In this document: positions 7,740 to 16,588 of the stretch, in pieces
Layout of the letters: each line of letters starts with the position of its first letter
Position numbering within the stretch: position 1 is the stretch's first letter
From: Chlamydia trachomatis
GTDB taxonomy: Bacteria; Chlamydiota; Chlamydiia; Chlamydiales; 2-12-FULL-49-11
DNA: 64,000 bases
Assembly: GCA_945872565.1 (NCBI GenBank)
Contig: CAMBZN010000002.1
Coordinates: 1 to 64,000, forward strand
Reading direction: 5' to 3'
Position numbers and translations under genes: made by a program
Notes under the pieces: model-generated
Seen by the model: the letters and a program-made list of their open reading frames with translations, nothing else
The model's database searches: none
Told to the model about the DNA's origin: nothing

Positions 7740-8246
7740 TTAGTTACAAATGTACAAGTCACCGAAACGAGCAACATCTTCTAAAGTCAATTCGTTTGAA
7801 AAGAACATTGCATCTCCATAAGACTCGCTTGTGTACTGACCATGAAATAAGCAATCATATGTTCCGTCTGGTTTTTCCAATACTAACTCTCCGGCACCTG
7901 TCCAGAAGAAATAAGTAATTGTAGTATCGTTTGCTGCAAGTTGCTTTGCTTCTTCAACAGAAATAGCACGTGCCACCCCTACAAGATTACTCCAATCAAG
8001 TGATTGAAGAGCAGCAACCTCAGCGCTTGCTTCAGATACTTCATCGTTACAAGGACAAGCACAGGCACACGCATATGCATCTCCCTCAAGAGTTTTTGGC
8101 TTTACTGGAACTTCCTCTCCTTCTGGAGCTGGGTCAAACACATGTAACTGTTTTACAGGCTTTGGCTCATAGTTTTGTGATGCCTCTAGCGGCTTTGGAC
8201 AAAACGCTACTACTGCAGCAACTGCTGCGATATAAACTTTATTCAT
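7740..8246 (-). CDS. Secreted protein with a Cys-rich cluster, 168 aa, unknown function
   Basis: ATG preceded by AAGGAG at good spacing. The first about 22 residues (MNKVYIAAVAAVVAFCPKPLEA) look like a Sec signal peptide cut after LEA. A Pro/Lys-rich stretch follows, then an unusual Cys cluster YACACACPCNDE (about residues 58-69) with five alternating cysteines. Two more cysteines lie near the C-terminus. The mature protein is strongly acidic. Alternating cysteines suggest disulfide cross-linking in the periplasm or outer membrane, the way chlamydial outer-membrane cysteine-rich proteins stabilise the elementary body, but I see no homology to OmcA, OmcB or CrpA. It has its own terminator. No family recognised. 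Confidence 0.7.
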   Translation of the reverse strand: MNKVYIAAVAAVVAFCPKPLEASQNYEPKPVKQLHVFDPAPEGEEVPVKPKTLEGDAYACACACPCNDEVSEASAEVAALQSLDWSNLVGVARAISVEEAKQLAANDTTITYFFWTGAGELVLEKPDGTYDCLFHGQYTSESYGDAMFFSNELTLEDVARFGDLYICN

Positions 8247-8365
8247 AATACTTACTCCTTTATTGCTTTTATAATTCCTCCTGACTGCGCAGGAGAAGTG
8301 ATACTAACATACTAAATATTAAGGAACAAGATCTTTGAGTTAAAAGTATAATTGAATAAAAATGA

Positions 8366-8449
8366 TGCCCAAAACAGGACTTGAACCTGCACGACCATAC
8401 GGTCAAGGGATTTTAAGTCCCTTGTGTCTACCTATTCCACCATCTGGGC
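8366..8449 (-). tRNA. tRNA-Leu (anticodon UAA)
   Basis: On the minus strand the acceptor arm GCCCAGA pairs with TTTGGGC. The anticodon stem AGGGA/TCCCT encloses the loop CTTAAAA, giving anticodon TAA for Leu. A long variable arm and a T arm with GGTTCAAGTCC are present, as in class II tRNAs. The length is 84 nt and CCA is not encoded. It stands alone between two protein genes. Confidence 0.95.
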
Positions 8450-8544
8450 ATTTACAACAGATCAGCTGCTAATAGTATAATATAGGTTCTCCTATTTTAC
8501 AAGAGTCTTTTTATTAAATGCTATTTTGCACTGTCCAAATTGTA

Positions 8545-9408
8545 TTAGCTATCTTCTCCTTGGTTCTCTGGAAGCTTCATCGCAGGAGCTAGAACTTTTT
8601 TCATTTTTTCTTTCAAAGTTAAAGGTTTTTGACTGATTTTCACTTGCTCTTCAGTCTTATCAAGGTGCTTAGGGGTCTCTGAAACAAGCTCTGGATCATC
8701 AAATGATTTACTAATAGGAACTTCTACAGGCTTTGACTCCTTCACTTCTTCGCTGGGGACAAAAGTTCTTTTTTCATTTTGGCTGTTAATGATACTTTGG
8801 TATTTATGCATACTATCAGAGATTAAAGCTTCTGGAGGTCTTAAAAGATGTTTAAAAATAGAGGTCTGAGGAGTTTGTTCAGTAGATGTTACACCAGCAG
8901 CTTCCTTTTCTGCTTTCTTACGATCTTTTGACATCCTTTTATTTTGAGATCTTTTTAGATGCTTATCTTTTGAAGGCGCTTTGGTTGTTTCAACCTCTGC
9001 TTTTTCCTCTGTGTTGGACTTTACATCTGAGTCAGTTGCTTTTTCTACACCCTTGTCATGATGATGATCTTTAACAGGCTTTTCCTTTCTATTTTCTTTA
9101 GATTTTTCTGAAGCAGGTCTATTTCCCCCTTCAGCACCACCAGCAATTTTTATATTTGTTTCTGTTGGTGTTTTTAAACTGATGCGCACCTGTCTAACTT
9201 GTTCAATTTCAAAATCTTGCGCAGGGACAAAAAAAGTGTGTGCAGGTTCGCCAGATCGATAGAAAAAAGTAGTGCCGAAACAAACTACCTCTACAGCATC
9301 CACTAGATATTCTGCAGATCCCTCATGCTTTGTGCTTTTAATTTTTAGCTTATAGTCTTCTTTAGCTGAAATGATTGTTTCTAATATTGGTTCTCTTGTA
9401 AAATTCAT
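8545..9408 (-). CDS. Conserved chlamydial hypothetical, positional match to CT504
   Basis: A 287-residue protein just downstream of gap, where C. trachomatis has CT504 (from memory); orthology by position is inference. The N-terminal about 90 residues look folded, with beta-type segments (AEYLVDAVEVVCFGTTFFYRS). The rest is low-complexity: rich in Lys, Glu, Ser and Asp with a His-rich spot (KDHHHDKG), and probably disordered. There is no signal peptide or membrane helix. Together with gap it forms the tail of the ribosomal super-operon, or a small unit with its own promoter. The disordered charged tail would suit a nucleic-acid- or protein-binding scaffold; nothing firmer can be said. Confidence 0.7.
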   Translation of the reverse strand: MNFTREPILETIISAKEDYKLKIKSTKHEGSAEYLVDAVEVVCFGTTFFYRSGEPAHTFFVPAQDFEIEQVRQVRISLKTPTETNIKIAGGAEGGNRPASEKSKENRKEKPVKDHHHDKGVEKATDSDVKSNTEEKAEVETTKAPSKDKHLKRSQNKRMSKDRKKAEKEAAGVTSTEQTPQTSIFKHLLRPPEALISDSMHKYQSIINSQNEKRTFVPSEEVKESKPVEVPISKSFDDPELVSETPKHLDKTEEQVKISQKPLTLKEKMKKVLAPAMKLPENQGEDS

Positions 9409-9431
9409 GTATTATCTCTTTATTTAAACTT

Positions 9432-10433
9432 TTATAATGTTGATGCGATGTACCGCATCATATCACAGACTCTATTTGCATATCCCCACTCGTTATCGTA
9501 CCAAGATACTAACTTAAAGAAATTTCCGTTTAATTCTATTGATGCGCCTATATCTACTATCGATGATAGAGCACATCCTTTAAAATCAGAGGATACTACT
9601 GGATCGTCTGTTACACCCAATATCCCATGTAAAGAGGAGAGCGAAGCGTCCTTCATGACTTTTGCAATCTCTTTTAGGGATGTACTTTTTTCTAACCTTA
9701 CGGTTAAATCTACTACTGACACATTGCTAACAGGCACTCTTAATGCCATCCCTGTTAGTTTACCCTCTAATGAGGGGATAATTTTTCCTACAGCTTTTGC
9801 AGCTCCTGTGGTTGATGGGATAATGTTATCTAAAATTGCCCTTCCACCACGGCGATCTTTTTTAGAAAGACTATCTTGAACTTTTTGCGTTGCCGTTACA
9901 GCGTGCACTGTTGTCATGAGTGCTTCAATGATGGTAAAATGGTCATGTAATACCATTGCAAGTGGCGCTAAACAATTTGTTGTGCACGAGGCGCAGGAAA
10001 CAATCCTATGCTCATGAGGGTCGTATTCCTTATGGTTTACTCCCATGACAAACATTTTTGCATCTGATGGGGCAGATATCACTACCTGTTTTGCCCCTGC
10101 AGATCGGTGGCGATTTGCACTTTCCAAAGTAGTGAATATTCCAGTAGCTTCGACGACAAAGTCTACAGGGAATTCAGAGTAAGGGATATCTATTGGATCC
10201 GATTTTGCAAATATTTGAATTCGTTTATCATCAATGGTTAAGAAATCTTCATGTGCGATAATTTTATTATTAATCATTCCATGAATGCTATCGTATTTTA
10301 AAAGATAGGCCAAACATTCTGGTGAACCGAGGTCATTAATTAAAACGATCTCAAAATTTGGATCATTGATAAGGGCGCGACATACTAGTCTTCCGATTCT
10401 TCCGAAACCATTTATTGCAACTTTCTTCCTCAT
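9432..10433 (-). CDS. gap: Glyceraldehyde-3-phosphate dehydrogenase
   Basis: Glycolytic enzyme that oxidises glyceraldehyde-3-phosphate with NAD and phosphate. The ATG at 10433 was chosen because MRKKVAINGFGRIGR begins directly with the Rossmann strand and an AAAAGGAA sequence precedes it; an ATG 21 bp upstream gives an unusual extension. The 333 residues match the family. The NAD-binding GFGRIGR is at the start, the catalytic Cys lies in SCASCTTNC (about residue 150), and the phosphate-site motifs TTGAAKAVG and RVPVSNVSVVDL follow. Catalytic His lies in TVHAVTATQ. The gene sits at the end of the ribosomal protein cluster, next to rplQ, as in Chlamydia (CT505-CT506). Confidence 0.97.
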   Translation of the reverse strand: MRKKVAINGFGRIGRLVCRALINDPNFEIVLINDLGSPECLAYLLKYDSIHGMINNKIIAHEDFLTIDDKRIQIFAKSDPIDIPYSEFPVDFVVEATGIFTTLESANRHRSAGAKQVVISAPSDAKMFVMGVNHKEYDPHEHRIVSCASCTTNCLAPLAMVLHDHFTIIEALMTTVHAVTATQKVQDSLSKKDRRGGRAILDNIIPSTTGAAKAVGKIIPSLEGKLTGMALRVPVSNVSVVDLTVRLEKSTSLKEIAKVMKDASLSSLHGILGVTDDPVVSSDFKGCALSSIVDIGASIELNGNFFKLVSWYDNEWGYANRVCDMMRYIASTL

Positions 10434-10528
10434 TATTTCCTTTTGTACTCCCATCTTTTTAAATCGAATAGCTCAATTTATAATAGATGAGAGTTTTTGA
10501 AAAGTAAAGGTTAGATTTTAGCTAATGC

Positions 10529-10951
10529 TTAAACACATTCGATGAAACAAGTAAGCGCTGCATCACCCACTCTTTTTTCAGAGAGTACGATACGAGTGTA
10601 TCCGCCTGGACGCTCTTTATAGCGCGGGCCTAATACATTAAAGAGTTTATCCATGACGATTCTATCAATGTTGTACATTGAGGTGTCGCCCTCTTTTGCT
10701 TTTCTTGCTTCTTTAGGTGTTAAAGAATTAAAATGCAATCCAAGTTCTGATAGAACCAATCTTCTTGCATGTAAAGTATCGCTTTTTGCAAGCGTTACTA
10801 AAGGCTCAAAGACCTTCTTTAATTCTTTTGCTTTAGCTTTCGTAGTAGATATAGTTTCATGTTTGATCAGCTCTTTGGCCAAATTTCTCATTAACGCTTT
10901 TTTGTGCGCTGTTGTCCTATTAAGCTTTGTCTTATTCTTTCTGTGTCTCAT
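10529..10951 (-). CDS. rplQ: 50S ribosomal protein L17
   Basis: Component of the 50S subunit lying near the exit-tunnel rim. The N-terminus MRHRKNKTKLNRTTAHKKAL is the family hallmark, followed by RNLAKELIKHETISTTKAKAKELK. The C-terminus RYKERPGGYTRIVLSE is the other conserved block, and the 140-residue length fits bacterial L17. It follows rpoA by 11 bp as the last ribosomal gene of the alpha operon. Confidence 0.97.
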   Translation of the reverse strand: MRHRKNKTKLNRTTAHKKALMRNLAKELIKHETISTTKAKAKELKKVFEPLVTLAKSDTLHARRLVLSELGLHFNSLTPKEARKAKEGDTSMYNIDRIVMDKLFNVLGPRYKERPGGYTRIVLSEKRVGDAALTCFIECV

Positions 10952-10962
10952 TTCTTTGTCCC

Positions 10963-12048
10963 TTAAGCTTTATCTGCTAACGTTTTAACCATTTCTTTTA
11001 CATTTTCACGAGTGATACCATATTTAGAAAGATCCATTCCTAAATATAGTTCCATTTCATCTAATTTAGCCTTAATTTCATTTAAAGACTTTTTACCAAA
11101 ATTCCTAAATTTCAACATATCTGGTTCTGGCATGATGACAAGCTCTGCAATTGTATCTATATTTGCCTGTTGTAGACAATTAGTAGATCTTACAGAAAGC
11201 TCAATTTCGTTTATCTTTAGATACAATTTATTTAATAGAGTATCTCTATCGCCTTCTTGTTCCGCTTGTTCATCTTCATATGAGATTGTTTGAAAACGCA
11301 TCTCATCGAATACTGAAAAATGAAGATTTGCAATTTGTGTTGCATAAGTAAGGGCTTCTTTTGGAGTGATACGTCCGTCTGTTGTGATCTCTAGGACCAA
11401 TCTGTCCATATCAGTATCTCCACCAACCCTTGCATTTTCTACAAAGTAGTTTACAATTCTCACAGGTGAGAAAATTGCATCGATGTAAATTTCATCTACA
11501 ACTTTGTTAGGGAGGCTGATCTCTTCAGAAGGTCTGTATCCACGACCGATAGCAACTTTAAACACCACTCTTTTAGTCATTGGCTTTGTTACTGTGAACA
11601 GAACGTGTCCTTTATTAAGCACTTCGAACTCACCTTCTGAAACTACTTGACCAAGAGTTACTTTGTAAGAACCTTTGGCATTTTCGATCATTTCTGCGGT
11701 GATTTCTAATTCCTTAGAAATTGTTTTTACAGCTCTTGCTGTCGGATCATCACCCATTGGCAATCTTCTTAATAAAGATCCTTTAACGTTGAGGATGATA
11801 AGGGTCATATCCTCAATAATTCCTTCAGAAGCCATGTATTCATGAGAGATTCCTTCGATTAGTACTGAGACTATTGCTGGGGATTCTAATGCTGTAAGCA
11901 TGATTCTTCGAAGTGAATTACCGATTGTGTGACCAAAACCTTTTTCGAAAGGTCCTGCGATAATACGAGCTTTTTTTGAAGACTCTTCATCTTCTTCTAC
12001 TTTCACCTTTGTAGGTAGTTCGAATTTTCCATATTTTATTACTGACAT
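10963..12048 (-). CDS. rpoA: RNA polymerase alpha subunit
   Basis: Scaffolds assembly of RNA polymerase and contacts promoter UP elements and regulators. The 361 residues comprise the N-terminal dimerisation domain with GPFEKGFGHTIGNSLRR (about residues 32-48) and GRGYRPSEE, a linker, and the C-terminal helix-hairpin-helix domain (about 275-345) with IDTIAELV and NFGKKSLNEI. rpsD, which lies before rpoA in many bacteria, is absent here; a direct rpsK-rpoA junction is the Chlamydia arrangement. Confidence 0.97.
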   Translation of the reverse strand: MSVIKYGKFELPTKVKVEEDEESSKKARIIAGPFEKGFGHTIGNSLRRIMLTALESPAIVSVLIEGISHEYMASEGIIEDMTLIILNVKGSLLRRLPMGDDPTARAVKTISKELEITAEMIENAKGSYKVTLGQVVSEGEFEVLNKGHVLFTVTKPMTKRVVFKVAIGRGYRPSEEISLPNKVVDEIYIDAIFSPVRIVNYFVENARVGGDTDMDRLVLEITTDGRITPKEALTYATQIANLHFSVFDEMRFQTISYEDEQAEQEGDRDTLLNKLYLKINEIELSVRSTNCLQQANIDTIAELVIMPEPDMLKFRNFGKKSLNEIKAKLDEMELYLGMDLSKYGITRENVKEMVKTLADKA

Positions 12049-12087
12049 ATCTTTTTTTCTCCAAAAACTTTTTGCTACCGTGAAATA

Positions 12088-12501
12088 TTATACTCTTCTT
12101 GTTTTTCTTGGTCTACAACCGTTGTGATCTACAGGAGTAATATCTTTTATGACAGTGATGATTAAACCACCGCTTGCAAGACCTCTGATTGCAGATTCTC
12201 GACCAGCACCAGGTCCTTTTAGTTTTACTTCTATTTCCTTCATTCCCATTCCAGCTACTGTTTTTGCGACATCTTGAGCAGCGACAGTTGCAGCAAATCC
12301 TGAAGATTTTCTTGAGCCTGAGAAATTAACTTTCCCAGCTGATGCCCAAGCTACAACATTTCCATGTGGATCTGTAACAGTGATGATTGTATTGTTAAAA
12401 GTTGCCTTAATATGAGCAACTCCACTTGAAATGGAACGCTTTTTCTTTGCCTTTACAGGCTTTTTCTTCATTACTTTTTTTACTGCTATATCCTTAGCCA
12501 C
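12088..12501 (-). CDS. rpsK: 30S ribosomal protein S11
   Basis: Platform protein of the 30S subunit that contacts the mRNA exit region. Conserved segments visible are [29 protein letters not shown], the SRKSSGFAA block, and the C-terminal [18 protein letters not shown]. The N-terminal basic extension (about 20 residues rich in Lys) is slightly longer than in E. coli. It lies between rpsM and rpoA in the alpha operon. Confidence 0.97.
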   Translation of the reverse strand: MAKDIAVKKVMKKKPVKAKKKRSISSGVAHIKATFNNTIITVTDPHGNVVAWASAGKVNFSGSRKSSGFAATVAAQDVAKTVAGMGMKEIEVKLKGPGAGRESAIRGLASGGLIITVIKDITPVDHNGCRPRKTRRV

Positions 12502-12519
12502 TGTTTACTTCCTCACGTG

Positions 12520-12888
12520 TTATTTTTTCTTGTTTGCTACAGTTTTCTTTTTACCTTTACGAGTTCTTGCATTTGTACTAGTTCTTTGTCCTCGAACAGG
12601 CAGCCCAAGACGATGTCTTGACCCTCTGTAACTTCCTATTGTAATCAATCTTTTGATGTTAGACTGCACCTCACGTCTTAAATCTCCTTCAATAAGGTAG
12701 GAGTTTTGAAGATGATAAGTTAACTGAGCAATTTGAGCTTCTGTAAGCTCATCTGCTTTCATATCTTCACTTAAATTAAGCGCTTTAATTACATCTGACG
12801 ATCTTTTTGGTCCAATTCCGAATATGTACGTTAAAGCTATTACTAAACGTTTTTTCTTTGGAATATCTGCTCCGGCTACTCTTGGCAT
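12520..12888 (-). CDS. rpsM: 30S ribosomal protein S13
   Basis: Head protein of the 30S subunit that bridges to the 50S and contacts tRNA. The sequence starts MPRVAGADIPKKKR, contains ALTYIFGIG, and ends with the basic tail RGQRTSTNARTRKGKKK, all diagnostic. The length of 122 residues is normal. Neither rpmJ (L36) nor infA is visible in the 18-bp gap between secY and rpsM. Confidence 0.97.
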   Translation of the reverse strand: MPRVAGADIPKKKRLVIALTYIFGIGPKRSSDVIKALNLSEDMKADELTEAQIAQLTYHLQNSYLIEGDLRREVQSNIKRLITIGSYRGSRHRLGLPVRGQRTSTNARTRKGKKKTVANKKK

Positions 12889-12906
12889 ATTTCTTTAATC
12901 CTATAT

Positions 12907-14280
12907 TTAAAATTTTCCTGTCACTCTAGTTGTAGACATAAACCCATCATATTTTTGCATTATTAGATGTGATTCTATTTGTTGGCTGACATCTAAAATA
13001 ACTCCCACTAAGATCAATATGGATGTTCCACCAAAGAATTGAGCTATTGTAGGATCCACTGATAATAATTTCCCTACTATTGTAGGCAAAATTGCAATAA
13101 AAGCCAGAAAAAAAGCACCAATTGTCGTAATTCTTGTCATAGAATGCTTAATGTAGTCTTCTGTTGGCTTTCCTTGACGCACTCCTGGAATAAATGCACC
13201 GCTTTTTGTCATCTCTGAAGCAATTTGATCTGGTCTAAATTGCATAGAAGTCCAGACGAAAGTGAATATGATGATCAAAGTAACAAATGCAATCATATAA
13301 CCCAGTGATCCAGGTGCTACATAGCTTGCTATTTCGGCAATAATCTTAGTATTTTTCATTAACATTCCAACAGTTGCTGGAAACATTAAAAAAGAGGAGG
13401 CAAAGATCACTGGCATAATTCCAGCAAAATTGATTTTCAGAGGGATAAATGGAGTTTTTTTACTATCGCCTGTGCTTTCTATCGATCTACGTGCATATTG
13501 AATAGGGATTTTTCTTATCCCTTGCAACACCATTATTGTCCCGACTATGATTGCTATAAAAATCACAGATAAGACGATAAGTGAGGTAAGGGTTAACTGT
13601 CCTGCTTCTTGAGAATCAATATTTAACCCAGAAAGGATACTTCCTAGCGTTCTAGGTATTGCTGATAAAATTCCTAAGGAAATAATCATACTAATTCCAT
13701 TACCAATTCCCCGCTCTGTAATCTGCTCTCCGATCCACATTAAGAACAAAGTTCCTGTGGTCATTGAAGCCATCGTTACTAGATAAAAGAGCCAAGGGAC
13801 ACCAAATGCTGTTATTTGGGTAAACTCAGAAAAAACAACTCCTGGTGTAGCTATATTAAACCCTAAAGCTTGTTTTGCATATAATCCTGATTGGAATAAT
13901 GCTATAATAAGCGTAAGAATTTTAGTCCATTTTCCAAGTTTTCTTTTTCCAGCATCACCATTTTCTCTAATTTCCTTCTGGACGGAAGGGACTAAACTCA
14001 TAAGTAACTGAATAAAGATTGAAGCTGTAATATAGGGCATTACACCAAGTGCAACTAATGTCATCTTAGCAAAAGCGCCGCCTGTGAATACATCTACAAA
14101 CTGAAATAGATTCTGTCCGCCACCGATTGCTGCCTTAAAAGACTGAAGAATTAATTCTCCATTGATTCCAGGAACTGTAACATATGAGCCTATTCTACAA
14201 ATGAAAAGCATTAAAAGAACAAAACCAATTTTTTCTCTTAATTCTTTCACTTTAAATATATTACGCAGCTTCTGAATCAT
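12907..14280 (-). CDS. secY: Protein translocase subunit SecY
   Basis: Channel subunit of the Sec translocon in the inner membrane. The 457 residues contain ten predicted transmembrane helices. Conserved stretches seen include the early RIGSYVTVPGIN, the plug and TM2 region with GGAFAKMTLVALGVMPYI, the GNGISMII segment in TM4/5, and RPDQIASEM with GAFIPGVRQGKPTEDYI in the cytosolic loops. Start and stop sit tightly between rplO and rpsM in the spc operon. It would work with SecDF encoded at 53.5 kb. Confidence 0.97.
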   Translation of the reverse strand: MIQKLRNIFKVKELREKIGFVLLMLFICRIGSYVTVPGINGELILQSFKAAIGGGQNLFQFVDVFTGGAFAKMTLVALGVMPYITASIFIQLLMSLVPSVQKEIRENGDAGKRKLGKWTKILTLIIALFQSGLYAKQALGFNIATPGVVFSEFTQITAFGVPWLFYLVTMASMTTGTLFLMWIGEQITERGIGNGISMIISLGILSAIPRTLGSILSGLNIDSQEAGQLTLTSLIVLSVIFIAIIVGTIMVLQGIRKIPIQYARRSIESTGDSKKTPFIPLKINFAGIMPVIFASSFLMFPATVGMLMKNTKIIAEIASYVAPGSLGYMIAFVTLIIIFTFVWTSMQFRPDQIASEMTKSGAFIPGVRQGKPTEDYIKHSMTRITTIGAFFLAFIAILPTIVGKLLSVDPTIAQFFGGTSILILVGVILDVSQQIESHLIMQKYDGFMSTTRVTGKF

Positions 14281-14281
14281 A

Positions 14282-14734
14282 TTAGATACGCTCTACCTTG
14301 CATTTAGCTTTTAGAATCTTTTCTTCAGCACTCTTAGTAAAATGTTGTGCTATAAAATCTACTTTCACTGTAAGTTCACCGTGACCAAGTATTCTAATTT
14401 TCGCTGATGATTTATTAGAAATCAAGTTTTTCTCTTTTAGAGTTGCAAGAGAAACAATATCTCCATCAAGAAACTTTTCAGAGATCATGCTTAGGTTGAT
14501 AGCAAATTCTGGTTTAAGGAAAGCGCCTCTTGTAAATCCTCTAATTGGGACTTTTCTAAACACTGGACGTTGTCCCCCTTCTGTTCCGGCTCTTCTTTTG
14601 TAACCAGATCTTGATTTGGCACCTTTAATACCACGACCACAAGTTTTACCTTTACCAGTTCCTACACCTCGTCCTACTCTTTTCATTTTGGACTTTTGAT
14701 TTGCGCATTTTTTCAGTTCATTAAGAGTTAACAT
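14282..14734 (-). CDS. rplO: 50S ribosomal protein L15
   Basis: Late-assembling 50S protein. Hallmarks are KKRVGRGVGTGKGKTCGRG-like residues near the N-terminus (Gly/Lys-rich loop), GQRPVFRKVPIRGF, and a C-terminal globular domain with KIRILGHGELTVKV. The length is 150 residues. The ATG shares one base with the rpsE stop (TAATG), which indicates coupled translation. rpmD (L30), which usually separates rpsE and rplO, is missing here. Confidence 0.97.
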   Translation of the reverse strand: MLTLNELKKCANQKSKMKRVGRGVGTGKGKTCGRGIKGAKSRSGYKRRAGTEGGQRPVFRKVPIRGFTRGAFLKPEFAINLSMISEKFLDGDIVSLATLKEKNLISNKSSAKIRILGHGELTVKVDFIAQHFTKSAEEKILKAKCKVERI

Positions 14735-15243
14735 TATGCCATCCTCGCTTCTAGAGTTTTCTGTCTATTTTGCAAACTAGATAGTGCTTTGAATGTCGCT
14801 CTTACTTGGTTGCAAGGATTATTCCCTGCTAAACTCTTAGCAACAACGTTTTTCAAGCCACACATCTCTAATACTGCTCTAATTTGTGATCCAGCAACAA
14901 TTCCTGTTCCTTTTACCGCTGATTTGATAATTACTTTAGCACCATCTGCAGTTGCAATTACGTCGTGAGGAATCGTGTCGCCATCAAGTTCAAATCTTAC
15001 CATACTTTTTTTGCCATCACTAACTGCTTTTGCTACAGCATCGGCAACTTCATTGGCTTTACCAAATCCCATTCCAATAGCGCCTTTACCATCGCCTACA
15101 ATTACAAGAGCTGAGAAGCTAAATCTTCGCCCACCCTTAACTACTTTAGCACAACGATTTATAAACAAGACTTTTTCTTGAAAATCCTTGTTCATAGGTT
15201 CTTCTTTTTTATTCGCTCGAGTATTTTTTCTCTCTTCTGCCAT
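14734..15243 (-). CDS. rpsE: 30S ribosomal protein S5
   Basis: 30S protein important for decoding accuracy and mRNA unwinding. The S5 N-terminal domain has VVKGGRRFSFSALVIVGDG, then GFGKANEV; the C-terminal domain holds GTGIVAGSQIRAVLEMCG and KSLAGNNPCNQVRATF. An N-terminal extension of about 18 charged residues precedes the usual start; an internal Met (MNKDF) is an alternative initiation site. The 169-residue length is within family range. Confidence 0.96.
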   Translation of the reverse strand: MAEERKNTRANKKEEPMNKDFQEKVLFINRCAKVVKGGRRFSFSALVIVGDGKGAIGMGFGKANEVADAVAKAVSDGKKSMVRFELDGDTIPHDVIATADGAKVIIKSAVKGTGIVAGSQIRAVLEMCGLKNVVAKSLAGNNPCNQVRATFKALSSLQNRQKTLEARMA

Positions 15244-15258
15244 GTATATTTATCCTCT

Positions 15259-15618
15259 TTAAAATATCAATCCAGCTTGTCTTGCACCGGCTGCAAAAGT
15301 AGCTATTCTGCCATGAAACTTATAATGACCACGGTCAAATACAACTTTATCAATTCCTTTTTCTAGCGCAAGTTTTGCTAACATTTCACCAGCTTTTAAT
15401 TCTCTTTCTTTTCTACTTTTAATTCCCTTAAGCTCTTTTGATGCTGTAGATATTCCAACTATCGTCTTAGATTCTCTATCATCAATAATTTGAGCATAAA
15501 CAGCTGTTAAAGAACGATTTACAGACAATCTAGGTCTATCTGATTTAATCAAAGGTTTTCTGATTCTTTGTGCTCTGCGAGCCTGTCTTACTTTTGCTTT
15601 TTTTAATTCACTTTGCAT
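15259..15618 (-). CDS. rplR: 50S ribosomal protein L18
   Basis: 5S rRNA-binding protein of the central protuberance. It has the basic N-terminus (KVRQARRAQRIRKP), the core segment RPRLSVNRSLTAVYAQIIDD, and the C-terminal VVFDRGHYKFHGRIATFAAGARQAGL. The 119-residue length is typical. It sits between rplF and rpsE in the spc operon. Confidence 0.97.
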   Translation of the reverse strand: MQSELKKAKVRQARRAQRIRKPLIKSDRPRLSVNRSLTAVYAQIIDDRESKTIVGISTASKELKGIKSRKERELKAGEMLAKLALEKGIDKVVFDRGHYKFHGRIATFAAGARQAGLIF

Positions 15619-15626
15619 AATTGTTC

Positions 15627-16160
15627 CTACTTAGCTTTTTTACCAGCTTTCCTTTTAATGTATTCGCCTTCATACTTTACGCCTTTGCCTTTATAAGGCT
15701 CAGGTGGTCTTTTTGATCTGATTGTTGCACTAAATTGTCCAACTTGAACCTTATCAATACCAGAGATATGAATCTTTGTATTTTTTTCAACTTCTACATT
15801 GATGCCTTGAGGGATCAAAAGTTCACAAGGGTGGGAAAAACCTAGACTTAAATCTAGCTTATTTCCTTTTAAAGCAGCCCTGTAACCGACACCAACAAGT
15901 TCTAAAGTTTTTTTATAGCCTACTGTTACACCGATAATTGCATTATTTAGACGTGCTTTTTCAAGTCCAGCAAATGGCGGATGACTTATTCCTTCTTCTG
16001 CTACAATGTTTGCGATATTACCATCAACAACAACAGAAATTCCTTCATTTAGGTTTAGGGATATTAATCCTTTAGGCCCTTTAATATCAACTTTTCTCCC
16101 TAGGATAGTAATGCTTACATCCTTTGGTACTTCTGTTGGTTTTTTTACTAATTTTGACAT
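15627..16160 (-). CDS. rplF: 50S ribosomal protein L6
   Basis: 50S protein near the factor-binding site. Two related beta-alpha domains are present: the first with VDIKGPKGLISLNL, the second with LVGVGYRAALKGNKLDLSLG followed by SHPCELLIPQGI. The C-terminal signature RPPEPYKGKGVKYEGE is complete. The 177-residue length fits. A run of Lys at the very end (KRKAGKKAK) is normal for the family. Confidence 0.97.
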   Translation of the reverse strand: MSKLVKKPTEVPKDVSITILGRKVDIKGPKGLISLNLNEGISVVVDGNIANIVAEEGISHPPFAGLEKARLNNAIIGVTVGYKKTLELVGVGYRAALKGNKLDLSLGFSHPCELLIPQGINVEVEKNTKIHISGIDKVQVGQFSATIRSKRPPEPYKGKGVKYEGEYIKRKAGKKAK

Positions 16161-16181
16161 TTTAAGTTCTCCTTTTAGGTT

Positions 16182-16571
16182 CTACCAAACAGAGCAAAGA
16201 AGCTCTCCGCCTATATTTTCTCGTCTTGCTCTATCAGAATCCATAACACCTTTTGAAGTAGATACAACAGTTTTTCCTAAACCTCTTCTTAATACAGGAA
16301 GTTCTTCGGCTTTCACATATCTTCTTCTACCTGGAGAAGAAACTCGAGTAAGTTTATTTATCATAGGTTTGCGATCATATGTATACTTAAGATATACACG
16401 AATCAAATGCAATTCTTCATTTACAAGCAATTTATCAATAAAACCTGCCTCTACAAGAACATTTAAAATGTTCACATTTAATTTGCTGTACATAACATGT
16501 ACAAATCGATGCTCTCTTGCTAGCGCATTTCTGATTCGAGTTAACATATCTGCTATTGGATCATGTATCAT
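16182..16571 (-). CDS. rpsH: 30S ribosomal protein S8
   Basis: 30S platform protein and, in some bacteria, a translational repressor of the spc operon. The N-terminus MIHDPIADMLTRIRNA is diagnostic, as is the C-terminal GLGKTVVSTSKGVMDSDRAR followed by GGELLCSVW. The 129-residue length is normal. rpsN (S14), usually between rplE and rpsH, is absent, as in Chlamydia. Confidence 0.97.
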   Translation of the reverse strand: MIHDPIADMLTRIRNALAREHRFVHVMYSKLNVNILNVLVEAGFIDKLLVNEELHLIRVYLKYTYDRKPMINKLTRVSSPGRRRYVKAEELPVLRRGLGKTVVSTSKGVMDSDRARRENIGGELLCSVW

Positions 16572-16588
16572 TTTAAGCGAGATCTCCC

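Noticed and set aside
7724-8248. Plus-strand frames across the secreted-protein gene
   Set aside because: They lack ribosome-binding sites and are shadows of the minus-strand gene, which has a signal peptide, a good start and a terminator.
8280-8297. Short inverted repeat ctcctg-actgcg-caggag upstream of the secreted-protein gene
   Set aside because: Only six paired bases with no partner elsewhere; too short to call an operator or hairpin with confidence.
8358-8373. The 3' end of tRNA-Leu and flank (aaaaatgatgcccaaa) recurs at about 48201-48216, resembling a phage attachment site pair
   Set aside because: The interval between them is about 40 kb of core genes including the ribosomal operon, and no integrase is present. 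A 16-17 bp match can arise by chance in AT-rich DNA.
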